Shown in pieces: positions 61,113 to 64,000 of a stretch of DNA of 64,000 nucleotides. Origin of the DNA: Aliiroseovarius sediminilitoris (GTDB lineage: Bacteria; Pseudomonadota; Alphaproteobacteria; Rhodobacterales; Rhodobacteraceae); the NCBI RefSeq assembly GCF_900109955.1, contig NZ_FOJB01000003.1, positions 1-64,000 of the forward strand, in the 5' to 3' direction. Position 1 is the stretch's first letter; each line of letters opens with the position of its first letter. The notes under the pieces are model-generated. The model saw nothing but the letters and a program-made list of their open reading frames with translations, was not told where the DNA came from and did not search any database. A program made the translations under genes and the position numbers.

Positions 61113-61281
61113 TTTGCTACCCGTCTGCCTCGTCAGCCGTCTGTGCGACTGTTGTTTTTACGGTTATTATTGAGGGCAGACTGGCACAGAACCTTGTTTT
61201 CACCAAGAAATACTGAATTATTTGCGAAACTGCCGGGTCAGGCTGACCAAAAAACCACAACCTGCAAACATGAAGCGGGCC

Positions 61282-62598
61282 TTAGCCTTCGCGGAAAGCG
61301 CGTCTGAGCTGCTGCAAGAATGGCTCGGTCAGATAGGTCAGAACCGACCGTTCACCGGTTTGAAGGAAGGCTTCGACCGGCATTCCGGGGATCAGTTCGA
61401 CATTGCCAAGACGTGCGATTTCCTCGGCGGGCAGGGTCAGATCAATGCGGAAATAAGACCGCCCGGTCTGTTGGTCATCGACAGATGTGGGCGAAATGCC
61501 CGCCACGGTCCCGAACAGTTCCGGCGTGGTGCGTTGGTTGAAAGCCGGGAACAGCACTTTCGCCACCTGCCCCACAAACACCTGATCAATCGACTGCGGG
61601 TCCACCTGCAATTTGAACTCGACCCCATCGGACAATGGAACGATCTGAGTAATTGTGGCCTCGGGCGCAACAACCCCACCTTCGGTGGTGGCCTGAAGTT
61701 CGTGGACGATCCCGTCGGTTGGAGCAAGGATGTCGATCCGCTCCAACTGCTTTTCGACGGTCACGATTTGCAGGATCAATTCCTCCCGTTCGGCGGTGGT
61801 GGTGCGCAATTCTGTCACCACCTGTTCCTTGAATTCGCGATCGGCTTGCAGGATCTCAAGCTCCGTATCGCGGATCGAGTTATAAATCCGTGCCAATTCT
61901 GACTGGTGCTCGGCGATCTGCCCCAGCAGGGAGGATTCTCGCCCCTGTAATTCCAGCAATTCACTTTCGCGCACCAGCCCTTGTTCGCTCAACCCCTGCT
62001 TGGTTTCCCGCTCCTGACTGACATAAGCCAATTGGTCCTGTTTGGCGCTGATCTGTGCTTCAACCCCGGAAATCTGATTGCGGAATTGCAAGATACGTTC
62101 CGCCAGTTGTTCCTTGCGACCGTTCAACACCTCGCGTCGGGCCACAAAAATCTCGCGCTGGCCTTTGAAATGCTGGGTCAGGTCGATATCCGGCAGATAA
62201 GGGCTGTCAATATTGAAGACGGGCGCTGCGAGTTCCTGATATTCTGCGTCCAGCCGGGCTTCGCGGGTGACAACCTCGGACAGACGGTTGCGATAAATCT
62301 CAAGATTGATTTGCAGCAGGCTGGGATCGAGCCGCAGCAGCACGTCGCCCTTGCGCACCACATCGCCGTCTTTGACCAGTATTTCCTGAACCACGCCGCC
62401 ATCCAGGCTTTGCACCTGCTTGGGCAGGCCGCGCACGACCACCTTTCCCGGCGCGATCACCGCGCCTGTGATCAGCGTTGTGGACATCCAGACAAAGGCC
62501 GAAACCAGCAGTGCCAGACTGGCCAGCGCGCCCAGATAGACGGGAGTCGCCAGACCGGTCTTGATCGGCGCATGAGGGGCGGATACGGGATTGGCCAT
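61282..62598 (-). CDS. Type I secretion periplasmic adaptor (HlyD/PrsE family)
   Basis: 438 residues. N-terminal TM at ~22-50 (LGALASLALLVSAFVWMSTT), then the biotinyl-lipoyl-like half (VVRGLPKQVQSLDGGVVQEI, KDGDVVRKGDVLLRLDP), a long coiled-coil hairpin (~115-290), and the second lipoyl half with LAPTDGIVHELQATTEGGVV. The beta-barrel C-terminal region (GMPVEAFLQTGERSVLTYL) is typical of HlyD of type I systems. It links the ABC exporter to the OMF protein. The start is three bases after the ABC stop. Confidence 0.92.
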   Translation of the reverse strand: MANPVSAPHAPIKTGLATPVYLGALASLALLVSAFVWMSTTLITGAVIAPGKVVVRGLPKQVQSLDGGVVQEILVKDGDVVRKGDVLLRLDPSLLQINLEIYRNRLSEVVTREARLDAEYQELAAPVFNIDSPYLPDIDLTQHFKGQREIFVARREVLNGRKEQLAERILQFRNQISGVEAQISAKQDQLAYVSQERETKQGLSEQGLVRESELLELQGRESSLLGQIAEHQSELARIYNSIRDTELEILQADREFKEQVVTELRTTTAEREELILQIVTVEKQLERIDILAPTDGIVHELQATTEGGVVAPEATITQIVPLSDGVEFKLQVDPQSIDQVFVGQVAKVLFPAFNQRTTPELFGTVAGISPTSVDDQQTGRSYFRIDLTLPAEEIARLGNVELIPGMPVEAFLQTGERSVLTYLTEPFLQQLRRAFREG

Positions 62599-62601
62599 CG
62601 C

Positions 62602-64000
62602 CTATACCTCGAACACAGAGCTGGGGGCGGCAGTGGGCCGCTGTGGTGTGGCGTGTTGCAGCACGTCTTCCTTCAATCCGAACCGGCCGACTTTGCCTTC
62701 GTGCAGGATCAAGATCTTGTTCACGGCCTGAATGACACTGGGACGGTGCGCCATCACCAAAACGGTGCAGCCTTTCTTGCGCATGCCGATGACGGCACTG
62801 GCCAAAGCCTCGTCCCCTTTCGCGTCGAGGTTGGAGTTCGGCTCGTCCAGCACCAACAGACGCGGGCTTCCGTAAAGCGCGCGCGCCAGGCCAAGACGTT
62901 GTGTCTGCCCGCCCGACAAGGGTTGTTCGGTGGTGCCCACATAGGTCGTATAGCCCTGCGGCATCTTCAGGATCATGTCATGCACACCCGCAATCTGCGC
63001 AGCCTCGATGACATCCTCGTCGCGTGCATCAGGGTCAAACCGCGCGATGTTCTCGGCAATGGTGCCGGGCAACATTTCGACCCGTTGCGGCAGATAGCCG
63101 ATATGCCCGCCCAAATCTTCATTGTGCCATTGGTTCAGCGTCGCACCGTCCAACCGAACTTCGCCGTGGTCGGGTTGCCACAAACCCACAAGAAGACGGG
63201 CAAGACTGGATTTGCCCGCCGCACTGCTGCCGACAACACCCAGCCCGTCCCCCGGTTCAAGTTCGAAGCTGATCCGTTCCAGAATGCGGGGCCGGTCGCT
63301 GACCAACGAGTTTTTCGGTGTCAGTTTCGTGACGTTCTTCACCACCAGATGCCCCTTGGGCTCTGGCAGATCGAAACCGCTTTGCGGGTCGGGAATGTAA
63401 TCCATCGCATCTTTCAAACGGCGATGCGCATCGCCCGCCCTGCCGATCGTGCGCCAGTGAGCGATCACCTGATCGACAGGTGCCAATGCGCGCCCGGCGA
63501 CGATCGAGGTCGCGATGATCATCCCGGCCGAGATTTCCTGCGCCAGCGCCAGATAGGCCCCGACGGTCAGCAAAGTGGATTGCAGCAGCAGCCGGAAGGA
63601 CTTGGAAAACGCTGCCACGATCTCGGACCGGTCGCCGCCGGTTTGATAATGGCCCAGGCTGTTTTGATGCAGCCCGCTCCACCGGTCCGTCACCTTGTCC
63701 AGCATCCCAAGGGCCAGGACGGCTTCGGCATTGCGACGCGTGCGTTCCACGAATGACCGCTCGACCCCTTCACTGTTTCCGGCGTTCTTGATGGGATCGC
63801 GCGATGCGAAGCGGTTGATGATTGCCGCAATGATCACGATGATCGCACCCCCAACCGTCAACCAGCCCAGCCACGGGTGGATAAAAAACACGACCGCCAG
63901 AAAAATTGGGATCCACGGCAGATCAAACAGGCCCAGAATGGCGGGGCTGGCCAGAAAGGCACGGATAACGGCCAGATCCTGCACCGGGTTGTAATGTTCC
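62602..64000 (-). CDS. Type I secretion ABC transporter permease/ATPase (PrtD/PrsD family), partial
   Basis: The last 466 residues are visible; the frame continues past the window end, so the N-terminal TM part is missing. Visible parts: TM segments (for example FLAVVFFIHPWLGWLTVGGA and AGMIIATSIVAGRALAPVDQ), then the ATPase: Walker A GVVGSSAAGKSSLARLLVG, signature PLSGGQTQRLGLARALYG, Walker B LLVLDEPNSNLDAKGD and H-loop MAHRPSVIQ. It lacks a leader-peptidase C39 domain in the visible part. It exports unfolded proteins with C-terminal signals, such as EPS-modifying enzymes or surface proteins; no substrate gene is in view. Confidence 0.9.
   Translation of the reverse strand, partial: EHYNPVQDLAVIRAFLASPAILGLFDLPWIPIFLAVVFFIHPWLGWLTVGGAIIVIIAAIINRFASRDPIKNAGNSEGVERSFVERTRRNAEAVLALGMLDKVTDRWSGLHQNSLGHYQTGGDRSEIVAAFSKSFRLLLQSTLLTVGAYLALAQEISAGMIIATSIVAGRALAPVDQVIAHWRTIGRAGDAHRRLKDAMDYIPDPQSGFDLPEPKGHLVVKNVTKLTPKNSLVSDRPRILERISFELEPGDGLGVVGSSAAGKSSLARLLVGLWQPDHGEVRLDGATLNQWHNEDLGGHIGYLPQRVEMLPGTIAENIARFDPDARDEDVIEAAQIAGVHDMILKMPQGYTTYVGTTEQPLSGGQTQRLGLARALYGSPRLLVLDEPNSNLDAKGDEALASAVIGMRKKGCTVLVMAHRPSVIQAVNKILILHEGKVGRFGLKEDVLQHATPQRPTAAPSSVFEV

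Noticed and set aside
61981-63756. 591-codon plus-strand frame across the HlyD and ABC genes
   Set aside because: It spans two well-supported genes on the other strand, including Walker and signature motifs.

Overview
This 64 kb window reads as the chromosome or a large replicon of a marine-type alphaproteobacterium, most likely a Rhodobacteraceae (Roseobacter-group) denitrifier. The evidence is the high GC content, GTG and TTG starts, a complete nos cluster of alphaproteobacterial layout (nosR-Z-D-F-Y-L-X), TamA/TamB, and an exosortase of the VPLPA-CTERM (XrtD) type with a VPLPA-CTERM substrate beside it. No rRNA, tRNA, CRISPR array or intact insertion sequence was seen.

Left part (1-35 kb): a long extracellular-polysaccharide and exosortase island. 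It opens with the C-terminal part of an Ala-rich-repeat/LamG surface protein. An FrhB-like protein, an O-antigen polymerase/ligase-like membrane protein, a GT4 glycosyltransferase, a sulfotransferase and a GT2 glycosyltransferase follow. Next is a sorting module: an XrtD exosortase fused to EpsI, a large TPR lipoprotein, a VPLPA-CTERM protein and an uncharacterised secreted protein with a small membrane partner. From 14.9 to 28.7 kb lie sugar-nucleotide and decoration genes: an LhgO-like oxidase, a glucose-1-phosphate cytidylyltransferase, two SDR epimerases, an RmlC-like epimerase, a UGM/amine-oxidase-like flavoprotein, two equal-length GMC oxidoreductases, an acyltransferase and glycosyltransferases. 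From 28.9 to 35 kb are glycosyltransferase/methyltransferase fusions, an FkbM methyltransferase and a GT61 enzyme.

Middle (35-50 kb): two housekeeping or respiratory blocks interrupt the polysaccharide genes. tamA-tamB (plus strand) encode the outer-membrane assembly/lipid-transport pair. The tightly overlapping minus-strand operon DUF2946-like/nosR/Z/D/F/Y/L/X makes nitrous oxide reductase and matures its copper sites. An FNR/NNR-like half-palindrome lies upstream of it.

Right part (50-64 kb): the polysaccharide export and assembly side. It holds a split PssD/PssE (Alg14/Alg13-like) glycosyltransferase, a rhomboid protease, a GT2 enzyme, a bacterial tyrosine kinase, a Wzz/PCP chain-length protein, an ExeA-like ATPase, an initiating undecaprenyl-phosphate sugar transferase, a short Wza-like export protein and an outer-membrane beta-barrel. 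A type I secretion set (OMF lipoprotein, HlyD adaptor, ABC exporter cut by the window end) closes the window.

Working model (inference): the initiating transferase and glycosyltransferases build a decorated repeat unit (deoxy or oxidised sugar, sulfate, acyl and methyl groups). The Wzy/PCP/kinase/Wza parts polymerise and export it. XrtD processes VPLPA-CTERM proteins destined for the same matrix. The most novel-looking parts are the two-GMC sugar module, the trimodular hydrolase-GT-FkbM protein and the uncharacterised secreted pair next to the VPLPA-CTERM gene.
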